DNA of 64,000 bases from positions 1 through 64,000 of the forward strand of contig NZ_BLAJ01000013.1 in assembly GCF_009176305.1 (NCBI RefSeq). Direction: 5' to 3'. The stretch is from Martinezella dioscoreae. Its GTDB lineage: Bacteria; Pseudomonadota; Alphaproteobacteria; Rhizobiales; Rhizobiaceae. The stretch's first letter is position 1. Each line of letters starts with the position of its first letter. The notes below the pieces were generated by a model that was given only the letters and a program-made list of their open reading frames with translations, made no database searches and was not told the origin of the DNA. Position numbers and translations under genes: made by a program. This document shows positions 42,268-52,651 of this stretch, in pieces.

Positions 42268-43521
42268 ATGGCTGGCAACTTCAAATACGCGCGTTGGTTC
42301 GGCGCTGCTGCTATGGCAGCGGCGGCCTTTTCAGCAACCAATGTTGCCGCGGAAGACCTGACGCTGTGGACGCTAAACTTCGACAATGGCGCGGCAAACG
42401 GCGCGCTGAAGAAGATAGCGAAAGACTTCGAGGCCGCCAATCCCGGCACCCATGTCGAAATCGTCCAGCGCGGCGTCGATGAACACAAGACCGCCCTTCG
42501 CGTGGCCGCAGGCTCCAGCAAAGGCCCGGACATCTATTTCAGCTGGGCCGGCCTTGGCCTCGGCGGCGAATATGTGAAGGCTGGCCTCTCGCTGCCGCTC
42601 GACAAATACTACAGCCAGTACAAGTGGAACGACGAGCTGCTCCCGTCCGCCGCCGCTTTTGCCGATCTCTATCCAGGCGGCAAGCACGGTGTTCCCTTCA
42701 CCTTCAAGGGCGAAGCGATCTACTACAACAAGAAGCTCTTCCAGAAGGCTGGTATCACCGGGGAGCCGAAAACCTATGAAGAGCTGCTTGCCGCAGCCGA
42801 CAAGCTCAAGGCCGCCGGCATTCCGGCCTTCACCTTCGGCGGTTCAGTCAATTGGCACGTCATGCGCCTGATGGACGTGCTGCTCGAAACCAAGTGCGGC
42901 GCCGACAAGCATGACGCGCTGATGGCCATGAAGGCCGACTGGACCAAGGAGCCCTGCGCAACCGATGCTTTCACCGAATTCGCCAAGTGGACGAAGGATT
43001 ATACGCTGAAGCCTTTCATGGGCATCAGCAACCAGCAATCCTATACGCTGTTCGTCGCCGGCCGTGCTGCGATGATGCTCGAAGGCGACTGGCTGGTCAG
43101 CCAGCTGAGCGGCAGCAAGGTCAATCTCGACGATTACGGCGTCGTGCCGTTCCCGACGAACACCAATCGCCTCTATGGCTTTGCCGAGTACAATTACATC
43201 AGCACCAAGAGCAAGAGCCCGGATCTTGCGGCAAAGTTCCTCGACTACTTCCTGTCGACGAAGGTGCAGCGGGATCTCGTCGGCCAGATCAGCTCGATCT
43301 CGGTCAACAAGAATGTCCAGTACACGGACCAGAAGCCGCTCGAGGCGAAGTGGCTTGAGATCTTCAAGACCTACAACAAGGTCTACATGAATGGTGACCA
43401 GGCCTTCCCGCTCGACGTCACCACCGAATATTTCCGGGTGATCAACGACGTCGCCTCCGGCAACATTCAGCCGGCCGATGCCGCCAAGCAGCTGCAGACC
43501 TTCATCGCCGGTCGCACCTGA
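42268..43521 (+). CDS. CUT1 ABC transporter, carbohydrate-binding protein
   Basis: The 417-residue family 1 extracellular solute-binding protein has a signal peptide (AGNFKYARWFGAAAMAAAAF, cleaved near NVAA-EDLTLW). It has the family pattern GIPAFTFGGSVNWHVMRLMDVLLETKCG, FVAGRAAMMLEGDWLVSQLSG and FLDYFLSTKVQRDLVGQISSISVNK. The CUT1 class usually carries di- and oligosaccharides or glycosides, unlike the CUT2 system upstream. GAGGAGG and GGGAG stand just before the ATG at 42268. The gene follows the third copy of the regulon motif and is followed by a stem-loop and by two permeases, a glycoside hydrolase and an ATPase. Confidence 0.93.
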   Translation: MAGNFKYARWFGAAAMAAAAFSATNVAAEDLTLWTLNFDNGAANGALKKIAKDFEAANPGTHVEIVQRGVDEHKTALRVAAGSSKGPDIYFSWAGLGLGGEYVKAGLSLPLDKYYSQYKWNDELLPSAAAFADLYPGGKHGVPFTFKGEAIYYNKKLFQKAGITGEPKTYEELLAAADKLKAAGIPAFTFGGSVNWHVMRLMDVLLETKCGADKHDALMAMKADWTKEPCATDAFTEFAKWTKDYTLKPFMGISNQQSYTLFVAGRAAMMLEGDWLVSQLSGSKVNLDDYGVVPFPTNTNRLYGFAEYNYISTKSKSPDLAAKFLDYFLSTKVQRDLVGQISSISVNKNVQYTDQKPLEAKWLEIFKTYNKVYMNGDQAFPLDVTTEYFRVINDVASGNIQPADAAKQLQTFIAGRT

Positions 43522-43532
43522 TCAATCGAGTG

Positions 43533-43570
43533 AGGCCGTCACTCCGGCTGCTAATCGCGGCGGACGGCCT
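43533..43570 (+). other. Intercistronic stem-loop after the CUT1 binding-protein gene
   Basis: AGGCCGTC and GACGGCCT pair over an inner partial hairpin (CCGGCTGCTAATCGCGG). No T-run follows. It lies where many ABC operons carry a loop that keeps binding-protein mRNA in excess over permease mRNA. Confidence 0.5.
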
Positions 43571-43618
43571 CCCTCACCTTCATGCCCACGCGTCAGCTGC
43601 CGCCGGGAGCAATCAGAA

Positions 43619-44518
43619 ATGTCATTCCGTAACCGAACACATGATCCCAGCGTCCAGGCAGCGATCCTGCTTGCGCCGGCCATGCTGATCTACGCGATTT
43701 TCGCGCTTTACCCGATGCTGAACGTGGTGGTGCTGAGCTTCCAGAAATGGAACGGCCTCGATCCGCAACGCCCCTTCGTCGGCCTGGCGAACTATCAATA
43801 TATCTTCACGCAGGACCCCGTCTTCTGGGTTGCCTTCCGCAACACGGTGATCTGGACGATCATGTGCGTGATTTTTCCGCCCATGGTCGGGCTGCTGCTC
43901 GCGCTGAGCCTCAACCAGAAGCTCTTTGCCCGCAATACCTTCCGCGCCATCTTCTATCTGCCTGTCATTATCGCCCCGATCGCGGTCGCGACCATCTGGA
44001 AATGGATGTACGATCCCTTCTTCGGTCTCTTCACCGAAATCCTGACTTCCATGGGCCTGCAGGACTGGATCCAGGACTGGCTCGGCGACAAGGATATCGC
44101 GCTCTATTCCGTCTTCATTGCCTATCTCTGGCAATCCGTCGGCTTTTCCATGGTCCTGTTTCTCGCTGGCCTGCAGAACGTCTCGCAGACGCTAGTCGAA
44201 GCCGCCCGCATCGACGGCGCCGGGCGTTGGAACATCTTCCGCTACGTCACCCTGCCTGCATTGCGCACGACGCTGACGATTGTGCTTGTACTCTCGGTCA
44301 TTTCGTCGCTGAAGGCCTTCGACATCGTCTATGGCCTGACGGGCGGCGGGCCGGCGCAATCGACGCAGATGCTGGCGCTCTGGGCCTTCACACAAGCCAT
44401 GCAGATCTTCGATTTCGGCCGCGGTGCCGCGATCTCGGTCGTCCTGCTGCTCATCACCATCATCGTCGTCATTCCCTACCTGCGCTGGACGCAAAAGCAT
44501 GAGGAGGCCGAACAATGA
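43619..44518 (+). CDS. CUT1 ABC transporter, permease 1 (MalF/UgpA type)
   Basis: The 299-residue permease has six hydrophobic segments (AAILLAPAMLIYAIFALYPMLNVVVL at the start) and the EAA loop LVEAARIDGAGRWNIFRYVTLPALRTTLTIVLVLS that docks the ATPase. The start at 43619 is preceded by GGGAG about 10 bases upstream; the longer frame runs back into the binding-protein gene. It overlaps the second permease gene by ATGA. Confidence 0.95.
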   Translation: MSFRNRTHDPSVQAAILLAPAMLIYAIFALYPMLNVVVLSFQKWNGLDPQRPFVGLANYQYIFTQDPVFWVAFRNTVIWTIMCVIFPPMVGLLLALSLNQKLFARNTFRAIFYLPVIIAPIAVATIWKWMYDPFFGLFTEILTSMGLQDWIQDWLGDKDIALYSVFIAYLWQSVGFSMVLFLAGLQNVSQTLVEAARIDGAGRWNIFRYVTLPALRTTLTIVLVLSVISSLKAFDIVYGLTGGGPAQSTQMLALWAFTQAMQIFDFGRGAAISVVLLLITIIVVIPYLRWTQKHEEAEQ

Positions 44519-45402
44519 CGGCAGCATCGGCCACATCCATGTCGGACGACTTCGAAACGATTGCACCGGCAAAGCGCAAGCGCGATCCTGTCCTGATCGG
44601 CCTGTGGATCGCACTGCTGGTCGTCGCTGCGATCTGGCTCGCGCCTTTCGTCTTCATCGTCTTCACCTCGCTGAAAACGCAGGCTGATGTGACGTCGACC
44701 GGCGCCTTCATGCCACCGCTTGAGCCCGCCTTCGAGAATTATTCGAGCGCCTGGGGCCGCGGCAATTTCGCCAGCGCCTTCCTGAACAGCACCATCATTA
44801 CCGTGATTAAGGTCCCGCTCGGTCTCATCCTCTCGGCGATGGCGGCCTATGCGCTTGCCAAGATACGCCTGCGGTTCAGCAAGATCCTGCTGCTCCTTGT
44901 CGTCTTCGGCACGATGATCCCGTTTCAGGTCATGCTGGCGCCACTGTTCACGCTGGTCAATTCGCTGGGCTTAATCGATACCTATCCCGGCGTGATCCTG
45001 CCCTACATCGCCTTCGGCGTGCCCTATCAGGTCTTCATTCTGCACGGCTTCTTCAAAGGCATTCCAAAGGAATTGTCGGAAGCGGCCCTGATCGACGGTG
45101 CAAGCCATTTCACCATCTTTCGCCGGATATTCCTGCCCGTCTGCCTGCCGGTGCTCGCGGCGCTGCTGATCCTGGATTTCGTTTCGACGTGGAATGAGTT
45201 CGCCATGGCGCTCGTGCTGCTGCAGGATCAGCATATGTGGACGCTGCCGCTTGGGCTCATGTCCTTCCAGGGCCAGTTTTCCAATGATTACGGGCAGTTG
45301 AACGCGGCGATCGTCATGACCGTGCTGCCGGCCACCATCGTTTATCTGATCTTCCAGCGCTACTTCGTCTCCGGCCTCACCTCCGGTGCGGTCAAGGGCT
45401 GA
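44515..45402 (+). CDS. CUT1 ABC transporter, permease 2 (MalG/UgpE type)
   Basis: The 295-residue permease has six hydrophobic segments, the first at LIGLWIALLVVAAIWLAPFVFIVFTSLKT. Its EAA loop is ELSEAALIDGASHFTIFRRIFLPVCLPVLAALLI. It is coupled to permease 1 by ATGA overlap and is followed 38 bases later by the glycoside hydrolase gene, so the hydrolase is part of the transport operon. Confidence 0.95.
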   Translation: MTAASATSMSDDFETIAPAKRKRDPVLIGLWIALLVVAAIWLAPFVFIVFTSLKTQADVTSTGAFMPPLEPAFENYSSAWGRGNFASAFLNSTIITVIKVPLGLILSAMAAYALAKIRLRFSKILLLLVVFGTMIPFQVMLAPLFTLVNSLGLIDTYPGVILPYIAFGVPYQVFILHGFFKGIPKELSEAALIDGASHFTIFRRIFLPVCLPVLAALLILDFVSTWNEFAMALVLLQDQHMWTLPLGLMSFQGQFSNDYGQLNAAIVMTVLPATIVYLIFQRYFVSGLTSGAVKG

Positions 45403-45440
45403 GCGGTCGGACCATTCATCCATCTTCCGAGGAGAATATC

Positions 45441-46955
45441 ATGTCCAACGCGTCCGTCGAAAAATGGGGAGTGTTCGAAGCGGCCTTCAACGGCCCTTCC
45501 GGTGGCAATCCCTATCTCGATGTGGCATTCGATGCCGTTTTCAGCCAGCACAGCCGCGAGGTCCGCGTGCCCGGCTTCTACGACGGCAACGGCGTCTATC
45601 GCGTTCGCTTCATGCCGGATAATGAGGGTGAATGGTCGTTCCGCACGCGCTCGAAGACATCGGAACTGGACAGCAAGACCGGCTCTTTCGTTGCCACCAA
45701 GCCGTCGGAAGGCAACCACGGCCCCGTGCACGTCCGCAACAAGTTCCATTTCGCCTATGCCGATGGCAAGCCTTTCCTCTCCTTCGGCACGACCTGCTAT
45801 GCCTGGACGCACCAGCCGCTTGAGATGCAGGCCCAGACGCTCGAAACGCTGAAGAAATCACGCTTCAACAAGATCCGCATGGGCGTCTTCCCCAAGGACT
45901 ACCCCTACAACGTCAACGAGCCGCTTTATGCCTGCTTTGAAAAGGGCGCGGACGGCAAGGAGGACTTCGATCGGCCGAACCCCGTTCTTTTTCGCCATTT
46001 CGAGAGCCAGGTCGCGGCCCTCTGCGATCTCGGCATCGAGGCCGATATCATCATGTTCCACCCCTACGATCGCTGGGGTTATGCCGATATGTCGGCTAAG
46101 CAGGATTTCCGCTACGTCGCTTATCTCGCGGCGCGCCTTTCTGCCTATCGCAATGTCTGGTGGGCGCTTGCCAACGAGTACGACTTCCTTCTCGACACCA
46201 AGCCGCTGCAGCAGTGGGACCGTTACTTCCACATTCTCGAAGAGAACGATCCCTATGGCCATCTGAAGTCGATCCACAACGGCGAGCCGACAATGAACTT
46301 CGATCATCGCAAGCCGTGGGTCACCCATACCTGCATCCAGAACTGGGATGTGAAGCGCACGCAGGAATGGCGCGATGCCTACGGCAAGCCTGTGGTCAAC
46401 GACGAGCCGGAATATGAAGGCAACATCATCCAGTCCTGGGGCAACCTGACAGCACAGGAGCTGGTGCATCGCTTCTGGATCACGGTGACGCGGGGTGGCT
46501 ATGCCGGCCACGGCGAAACCTATTCGCATCCGGAGGATCTCATCTGGTGGGCGAAGGGCGGCGAACTGCGCGGCGAGGCCTGGAAGCGCATCGGCTTCCT
46601 GCGCGATCTCCTGGAGCAGGATGTCGTCAACGGCTTCGAACCCATGTCCTCCTATGGCGAATGGCCGTGGACGCGCGTTTCCGGCGCGCGCGACGGTGAT
46701 GTCAGCTACATCTATCTCGGCGAGCACCAGCCAGTCATCTGGTCCACCGGTCTGCCCAAGGATGGAACCGACTATGATGTCGACATCATCGACACATGGG
46801 AGATGACGATTACGCCTGCCAAGAAGGTGGAAGCGCCGGTCCCGCATCCGACGCGCCATGGCGCCATCGTGCGCGGCGGCAAGGCGGATGCGGCCTTCGG
46901 CGTGGAACTGCCGGGCAAGCCATACCAGGCGCTCCGCATCCGCAAGAAGCATTGA
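45441..46955 (+). CDS. Cytoplasmic DUF5060/DUF4038 glycoside hydrolase, candidate apiosidase
   Basis: The 504-residue protein has no signal peptide. Residues about 5-85 are a DUF5060 beta-sandwich (VEKWGVFEAAFNGPSGGNPY, GVYRVRFMPDNEGEWSFRT). Residues about 95-400 are a DUF4038-type TIM barrel (FHFAYADGKPFLSFGTTCYAW). Clan GH-A landmarks are present: HPYDRWG, the acid/base pair N245-E246 in VWWALANEYDF, and the nucleophile candidate E322 in GKPVVNDEPEYEG. Residues about 425-503 are a DUF5605-type C-terminal sheet. GAGGAG lies 7 bases before the ATG. It sits between the CUT1 permease and ATPase genes, inside an apiose regulon. The apiosidase family GH140 is also a DUF4038 barrel. I infer that it splits an imported apioside; another glycosidase activity is possible. 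Confidence 0.8.
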   Translation: MSNASVEKWGVFEAAFNGPSGGNPYLDVAFDAVFSQHSREVRVPGFYDGNGVYRVRFMPDNEGEWSFRTRSKTSELDSKTGSFVATKPSEGNHGPVHVRNKFHFAYADGKPFLSFGTTCYAWTHQPLEMQAQTLETLKKSRFNKIRMGVFPKDYPYNVNEPLYACFEKGADGKEDFDRPNPVLFRHFESQVAALCDLGIEADIIMFHPYDRWGYADMSAKQDFRYVAYLAARLSAYRNVWWALANEYDFLLDTKPLQQWDRYFHILEENDPYGHLKSIHNGEPTMNFDHRKPWVTHTCIQNWDVKRTQEWRDAYGKPVVNDEPEYEGNIIQSWGNLTAQELVHRFWITVTRGGYAGHGETYSHPEDLIWWAKGGELRGEAWKRIGFLRDLLEQDVVNGFEPMSSYGEWPWTRVSGARDGDVSYIYLGEHQPVIWSTGLPKDGTDYDVDIIDTWEMTITPAKKVEAPVPHPTRHGAIVRGGKADAAFGVELPGKPYQALRIRKKH

Positions 46956-46978
46956 TCGATCTTCAGGGAAAGAATCTC

Positions 46979-48043
<1,065 letters not shown>

Positions 48044-48066
48044 GAGACAGCAACCGCTGACTTAAA

Positions 48067-48429
48067 TCACTCAGCCGCGCGCCTTTGCGTACCGTTCATA
48101 ACGGAAAAAATGCGCTTGACGAAGGCGTTGCCGTCGAACTGCCGCGCAGCCCCCTCGGTCACATGATCAGGGCGCTCGAATATGAAAGTCTCGATATTGA
48201 CGACCGGCAAGTTCAGCCGCCTCCGCACGTCTCCGATCATCGCGGTATGCGTCACCACAAGGTGACAACCGGTTGGATCGAACCACTCCTGAAGGCCGGC
48301 CGTCGGTATGGCTGCGACCGTCAATCCCTGTTGTGATAGAAGCGAACTGATGCGCGAGGCAATTTGTTGATTATCCAGACAGATCAGGACATCGGTCCGC
48401 GAAGGGGACGGCGCATGGGTAGCCAGCAT
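48067..48429 (-). CDS. Hypothetical protein, receiver-like fold
   Basis: The 120-residue protein has a start RTDVLICLDNQQIASRISSLLSQQGLTVAAIPT that resembles the first strand and helix of a response-regulator receiver domain. LVVTHTAMIGDVRRRLNLPVVNIETF could be strands 3-4. The usual paired Asp residues and phospho-Asp are not in place, so it would be a pseudo-receiver at most. The ATG at 48429 has GAGAGGTG upstream. It is convergent with the ATPase gene, 23 bases apart. I do not recognise a named family. Confidence 0.6.
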   Translation of the reverse strand: MLATHAPSPSRTDVLICLDNQQIASRISSLLSQQGLTVAAIPTAGLQEWFDPTGCHLVVTHTAMIGDVRRRLNLPVVNIETFIFERPDHVTEGAARQFDGNAFVKRIFSVMNGTQRRAAE

Positions 48430-48644
48430 CAAACACCTCTCGTTCACTCACATGCCCGAATATAACGATTCGGCCGGTAACAGGGTGTTATAACTTGTTA
48501 CATTTTGTTTCAAAATTAAGGCGGCCCCGACAGTCTCATCGCGGCGCCAGAACTTCATTTATCACCCAAGGTATTTATTACATCGCATTGATATAAATAA
48601 TATTCTTGGTAAAAATTCGAGCGCAGCCTGACCGTCCGCTCGGC

Positions 48645-50687
48645 TCACAGAAGCGAGCAATAGCGCAGCGCATCGTAAATTGCCGCGTGGATATTACGGC
48701 TCGCGATCGCGTCACCGATGCGGATCAAATCGAAGGTAGCGGCTTCGTTCTTGACGGGCAGCGGCGAGCGGCGGGCGATCAATGCCGGATAATCGACCGC
48801 GCCCAAGTTACGCGATAAGGGCTTCAGCTCCAGGTAAAGTTCATCATTCGCGACGGTACCGTGCTCGACGACCACCTGGGATACTCTGCGTTCCCATTGC
48901 GTCTCTTCCGAGAAATCCGATCCGAGGACAGCGACGAGCGCATTGCCATCGCGCCGCACCGATTTCAGCCTCGTATTGATTGTGACTCTTACATTTTTCT
49001 CGGCGAAGGTCTTGGCATAGGGCACATGGTTCATGCCGCCCATCTCGGGCGCGAAGAAGCGCTCCGGCGAGACCAGTTCCAGCTCGGCGCCGCCATTGGC
49101 GATGACTTCGGCCGCCGACATGCCCGGATGTCCGCCATTGTCGTCATAGAGCAGGACCTGACCCTCGGCCTTCACCGCGCCGGCCAAAATGTCCCAGGAG
49201 GAGGTCACAAGGCTGTCGCCGCTCTCCAGCTCTGGAGATTGCGCGATACCGCCCGTCGCCACGACGACGAGATCGGGCTCGAACGCCAGGACTTCATCAG
49301 CTCCCGCATAGACGTCGTAGTGGATCGTGACGCCCAACCGCTCCAGCTCCGCCAGCCGCCAATCGATGATGCCGATCATCTCCTTGCGGCGCGGGTTGCG
49401 CGTGAGCAGATTCACCTGTCCGCCAGCCTTGCTGCTCGCCTCCAGCACGTCGACCTTATGGCCGCGCTCAGCCAGCACACGCGCCGCTTCCAGGCCCGCA
49501 GGCCCGGCGCCGATGACGACAGCCTTGCGCAACGCCGCCGCGCGCTCGATCCGATGCGGCATCTCGGCCTCGCGGCCGGTTGCCGCATTATGAATACAGA
49601 GCGCCTCGCCACCCTCATAGATGCGGTCGAGACAGTAGGTTGCGCCGACGCAGGGGCGTATATTGGCCTCCTGGCCCGTCATGATCTTGCTGACGATATG
49701 CGGATCGGCGATATGCGCGCGCGTCATGCCGACCATATCGAGCTTGCCTTCCGCAATCGCGTGACGCGCGGTGGCGACATCGCCGATGCGGGCGGCATGG
49801 AAGACAGGGAATTTCGTCGCTGCCCTCACCTCGCCGGCAAAATCGAGATGCGGTGCCGATGCCATGCCCTGGATGGGAATGACATTGTTGAGAGCCGCGT
49901 CGCTATCGATATGGCCGCGAATGATATTGAGGAAATCGATATTGCCGGAGGCCACCAGCCGCCTGGCAATCTCGACGCCTTCCTCCCGCGAGAGCCCCTT
50001 TTCCCAGTCCTCGTCAGCCACCATGCGCATGCCGACGATGAAATCCGGGCCGACAGCCTTGCGGATGGCCTGCGTCACCATCACCGAGAAACGCATGCGG
50101 TTTTCAAGCGAGCCGCCGAATTCGTCCTCACGCCGGTTCGTTGCAGGTGACCAGAAGCCGTCGGTCAGATGGCCATAGGCTTCGATCTCGATACCGTCCA
50201 GGCCGGCGGCTTGCATGCGTTGCGCCGCCGCGGCAAAGTCCCCAATGATCCGCTCGATATCCCAATCCTCAGCCGTCTTCGGAAAGGCGCGATGCGCCGG
50301 CTCGCGGATCGGCGATGGCGCCAGCACCGGCAGCCAGTCGCCCTTGTTCCAGCCGGTGCGGCGGCCGAGGTGGGTCAGCTGGATCATGACAGCAGCCCCG
50401 AACTCGTGACAGTCGTCGGCAAGCTTCTTCAGCCAGGGCACGATTTCATCGCGATAGGCATGGAGATTGCCGAAGGCCGGCGGCGAATCGGCCGATACAA
50501 TCGCCGAGCCCGCCGTCATCGTCAGCGCGATGCCGCCCTTTGCCTTCTCGCGATGATAGAGCCTGTAACGATCCGTCGGCATGCCGCCTTCCGAATAGGC
50601 CGGCTCATGCGCTGTCGACATGATGCGGTTCTTCAGTGTCAGGTGCTTGAGCTGATAGGGCTGGAGCAAGGGATCGTTGGAGGTCAT
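48645..50687 (-). CDS. NADH:flavin oxidoreductase/demethylase of the DgcA/StcD type
   Basis: The 680-residue protein has three parts. An OYE-like TIM barrel covers about 1-360 (LKHLTLKNRIMSTAHEPAYSEGGMP, IEIEAYGHLTDGFWSPATNRREDEFGGSLENRMRF). An Fe-S segment covers about 335-365, and a dinucleotide-binding region follows (AVVIGAGPAGLEAARVLAERGHKVDVLEA, VVVATGG). The Fe-S segment reads RPCVGATYCLDRIY...EALCIHNAATGRE. The usual C-x2-C-x3-C pattern is C-VGATY-C, so the second cysteine is Ala, as I recall for dimethylglycine and N-methylproline demethylases rather than dienoyl-CoA reductases. It probably demethylates a small N-methyl amine or amino acid. With the EamA transporter gene upstream and the carnitine genes nearby, dimethylglycine or stachydrine breakdown is the best guess. 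The ribosome site is weak (GAAAGTG). Confidence 0.8.
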   Translation of the reverse strand: MTSNDPLLQPYQLKHLTLKNRIMSTAHEPAYSEGGMPTDRYRLYHREKAKGGIALTMTAGSAIVSADSPPAFGNLHAYRDEIVPWLKKLADDCHEFGAAVMIQLTHLGRRTGWNKGDWLPVLAPSPIREPAHRAFPKTAEDWDIERIIGDFAAAAQRMQAAGLDGIEIEAYGHLTDGFWSPATNRREDEFGGSLENRMRFSVMVTQAIRKAVGPDFIVGMRMVADEDWEKGLSREEGVEIARRLVASGNIDFLNIIRGHIDSDAALNNVIPIQGMASAPHLDFAGEVRAATKFPVFHAARIGDVATARHAIAEGKLDMVGMTRAHIADPHIVSKIMTGQEANIRPCVGATYCLDRIYEGGEALCIHNAATGREAEMPHRIERAAALRKAVVIGAGPAGLEAARVLAERGHKVDVLEASSKAGGQVNLLTRNPRRKEMIGIIDWRLAELERLGVTIHYDVYAGADEVLAFEPDLVVVATGGIAQSPELESGDSLVTSSWDILAGAVKAEGQVLLYDDNGGHPGMSAAEVIANGGAELELVSPERFFAPEMGGMNHVPYAKTFAEKNVRVTINTRLKSVRRDGNALVAVLGSDFSEETQWERRVSQVVVEHGTVANDELYLELKPLSRNLGAVDYPALIARRSPLPVKNEAATFDLIRIGDAIASRNIHAAIYDALRYCSLL

Positions 50688-50753
50688 GTCACTTTCATCG
50701 CTTTATGAAGTCGAGGCTGAAGCCGCTATCTTTGCTGAGACGAGAGGTTATGG

Positions 50754-51671
50754 CTATAGCCCATTGATAGGTGTGCGACGACGACGGCCATGCCGCAGAT
50801 CGATCGCGGTATGCCAGACGATCGTCGCGAAGATGATCGCCCCGCCGACAAAAGTGGCAACCGGCGGCATCTCCGAGAAGAAGAGCCAGACCCAGAAAGG
50901 TGTCAGCACGATCTCCATCGAGCTGATAAGCGCAGCGTCGGCGGCAGGCATCTTTCTTGATCCGAACAGGAAAAGGACGAAAGCGAGCGCAAAATTCGTC
51001 GCCCCGAAAGCGGCGAGCAGAAGCCAGTTTTGAACGTCCACCGAGCTTGTCGAGGCAAACGGCACAAAGACCACGAAGGTCAAAAGCCCGCTGACGACGC
51101 TCGACGGCAGGATCGGGATACTCGGATCCATGCGCGGGATGACGATGATGAGGGCGAAGGTAACAGTCATGCCGAGCGCCAGCAGATCGCCGACACCTGT
51201 ACCACCGCCGATCGACGAGGCAACGATAACAGCAACGCCGATAAGGCAGATACCGCCGGCGACCAATGTGCGCTTCGCGACCCGCTCCTTCAGCATAGTC
51301 CAGCTGAGGAAGGCGGCAATGAACGGTGCCGTCGCATAGATCATCGTCACGTTCGCAACTGTGGTCGTGTAGAGCGCGCCGATGAAGCAGGCTTGGCTGA
51401 TGGTCTGGCAGGCCAGCATCGCCAGCCCGGCAGGATGAAAGATCGATGCCCATTGCCGCCTGGAAAACCCACCTTCGAGGAAAAAGCTGGGAATCAGCAG
51501 GAACAAGCCGCCGAACAGCGAACGCCAGGCGATCGCCGTCCATATGTCCGTAGTCAGCAGGCGCGCATAGATGCCGCTGCAGCTCCACGCAAGCATCGCT
51601 GTCGCCACAAGTATAACGCCCCTCTCATATTCGCTGGCAAAAGCGGAGCGGGCCGGGAACTGGAATGTCAT
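50754..51671 (-). CDS. EamA/DMT-family transporter
   Basis: The 305-residue membrane protein has ten hydrophobic segments in two EamA repeats (GVILVATAMLAWSCSGIYARLL, AWRSLFGGLFLLIPSFF, VTMIYATAPFIAAFLSWTMLKERV; second repeat AADAALISSMEIVLTPFWVWLFFSEMP). The family exports or imports amino acids and metabolites. The ATG at 51671 is preferred, since the longer frame (to 51776) crosses the shared promoter with the divergent LysR gene. It lies 66 bases upstream of the demethylase on the same strand, so the two may be one operon that handles a methylated amino compound. Confidence 0.88.
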   Translation of the reverse strand: MTFQFPARSAFASEYERGVILVATAMLAWSCSGIYARLLTTDIWTAIAWRSLFGGLFLLIPSFFLEGGFSRRQWASIFHPAGLAMLACQTISQACFIGALYTTTVANVTMIYATAPFIAAFLSWTMLKERVAKRTLVAGGICLIGVAVIVASSIGGGTGVGDLLALGMTVTFALIIVIPRMDPSIPILPSSVVSGLLTFVVFVPFASTSSVDVQNWLLLAAFGATNFALAFVLFLFGSRKMPAADAALISSMEIVLTPFWVWLFFSEMPPVATFVGGAIIFATIVWHTAIDLRHGRRRRTPINGL

Positions 51672-51743
51672 GTATGGACTCGAGGAACGAAGGAACGCCC
51701 CCTGTGTGCGCCGATATTTGACATCAGGCAAACGAATAGTAGA

Positions 51744-51756
51744 GATAGTAGCTATC
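51744..51756. promoter_or_regulatory. Palindrome in the EamA/LysR divergent promoter
   Basis: GATAG-TAG-CTATC is a perfect inverted repeat 20 bases before the LysR ATG and about 73 bases before the EamA ATG. It is of the size and place expected for a LysR binding site that controls both directions. Confidence 0.4.
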
Positions 51757-51775
51757 AGAAATATTTGTGACCCCA

Positions 51776-52651
51776 ATGCGTGAACCCATTGAGAGCGACC
51801 TTCTGCGGACCTTCCTCGTCATCAGCGAGACGTCCAATTTTTCCACAGCCGCTCAAAGGATCGGCCGCACGCAATCGGCCGTCAGCGCCCAGATCAAGCG
51901 GCTTGAGGATACGATCGGCGAAACGCTCTTCGAAAGAAGTGCCCGGGGGGCCGTTCTCACCCGGGCAGGCACCCAATTGCTTCCCTACGCGCAGCGCGTG
52001 ATCGAGCTTCTGAACGAGGCGGCGGCGAATATCCGCACCAAACCGCTCGACGGGCCGGTCCGGATCGGGATTCCGGAGGAATATAGCCAGACCATTCTTC
52101 CTGCCGCCTTGGCCGCTTTCGCAATCAGGCATCCAGCCGTCGAAGTAACCGTCTCCTGCGATTACACGGCACATAACCTGGCCGCGCTGGAAAAGGATGA
52201 GCTGGATCTGGCCGTCGTCTTCGACTGGAACAACCAGAGCAAAGGCGAAGTTCTCTGTGTCGACCCAACGGTCTGGGTGACGTCGCTGGTGCACCGTGTG
52301 CATGAGGCGACCCCAATGCCAATCGCTGTTTATCGGGATTCGACATGGTGTCGCGATTTCGCTCTGAAATCATTGGAGCAAATCGGGCGGCGTTATCGTA
52401 TCGCCTTCATCGCCGATACGAGCTCGGGCTTGAAGAACGCCGTCTCCGCGGGGCTAGCCGTGACCACGCTATCGCGCAGCAACATTCCGAACGGTTGCCG
52501 CGAACTGACGAGTGACGACGGTTTCCCGCCTGTGGATTCATCGCGCGTCGTGCTTCGCCGCAACCCCTATCATTCGAGTGAGGCGATCCGGGAACTGGCC
52601 GAAATGGTGCGCGAGGCATTTCGCCCTATGTCGGCTCTGCTGCAGTCGTGA
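51776..52651 (+). CDS. LysR-family transcriptional regulator
   Basis: The 291-residue regulator has an N-terminal winged helix (PIESDLLRTFLVISETSNFSTAAQRIGRTQSAVSAQIKRLEDTIGETLFERSARGAVLTRAG), a linker helix and a periplasmic-binding-like effector domain (VRIGIPEEYSQTILPAALAAFAIRHPAVEVTVSCDYT). The ATG at 51776 is chosen over the GTG at 51767. It is divergent from EamA and the demethylase, the usual place for their regulator. Its 3' end overlaps the convergent GlxA-type gene by 26 bases. The inducer is unknown. Confidence 0.9.
   Translation: MREPIESDLLRTFLVISETSNFSTAAQRIGRTQSAVSAQIKRLEDTIGETLFERSARGAVLTRAGTQLLPYAQRVIELLNEAAANIRTKPLDGPVRIGIPEEYSQTILPAALAAFAIRHPAVEVTVSCDYTAHNLAALEKDELDLAVVFDWNNQSKGEVLCVDPTVWVTSLVHRVHEATPMPIAVYRDSTWCRDFALKSLEQIGRRYRIAFIADTSSGLKNAVSAGLAVTTLSRSNIPNGCRELTSDDGFPPVDSSRVVLRRNPYHSSEAIRELAEMVREAFRPMSALLQS

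Noticed and set aside
48861..50150. Plus-strand ORF of 429 codons
   Set aside because: It is antisense to the flavoprotein demethylase gene.
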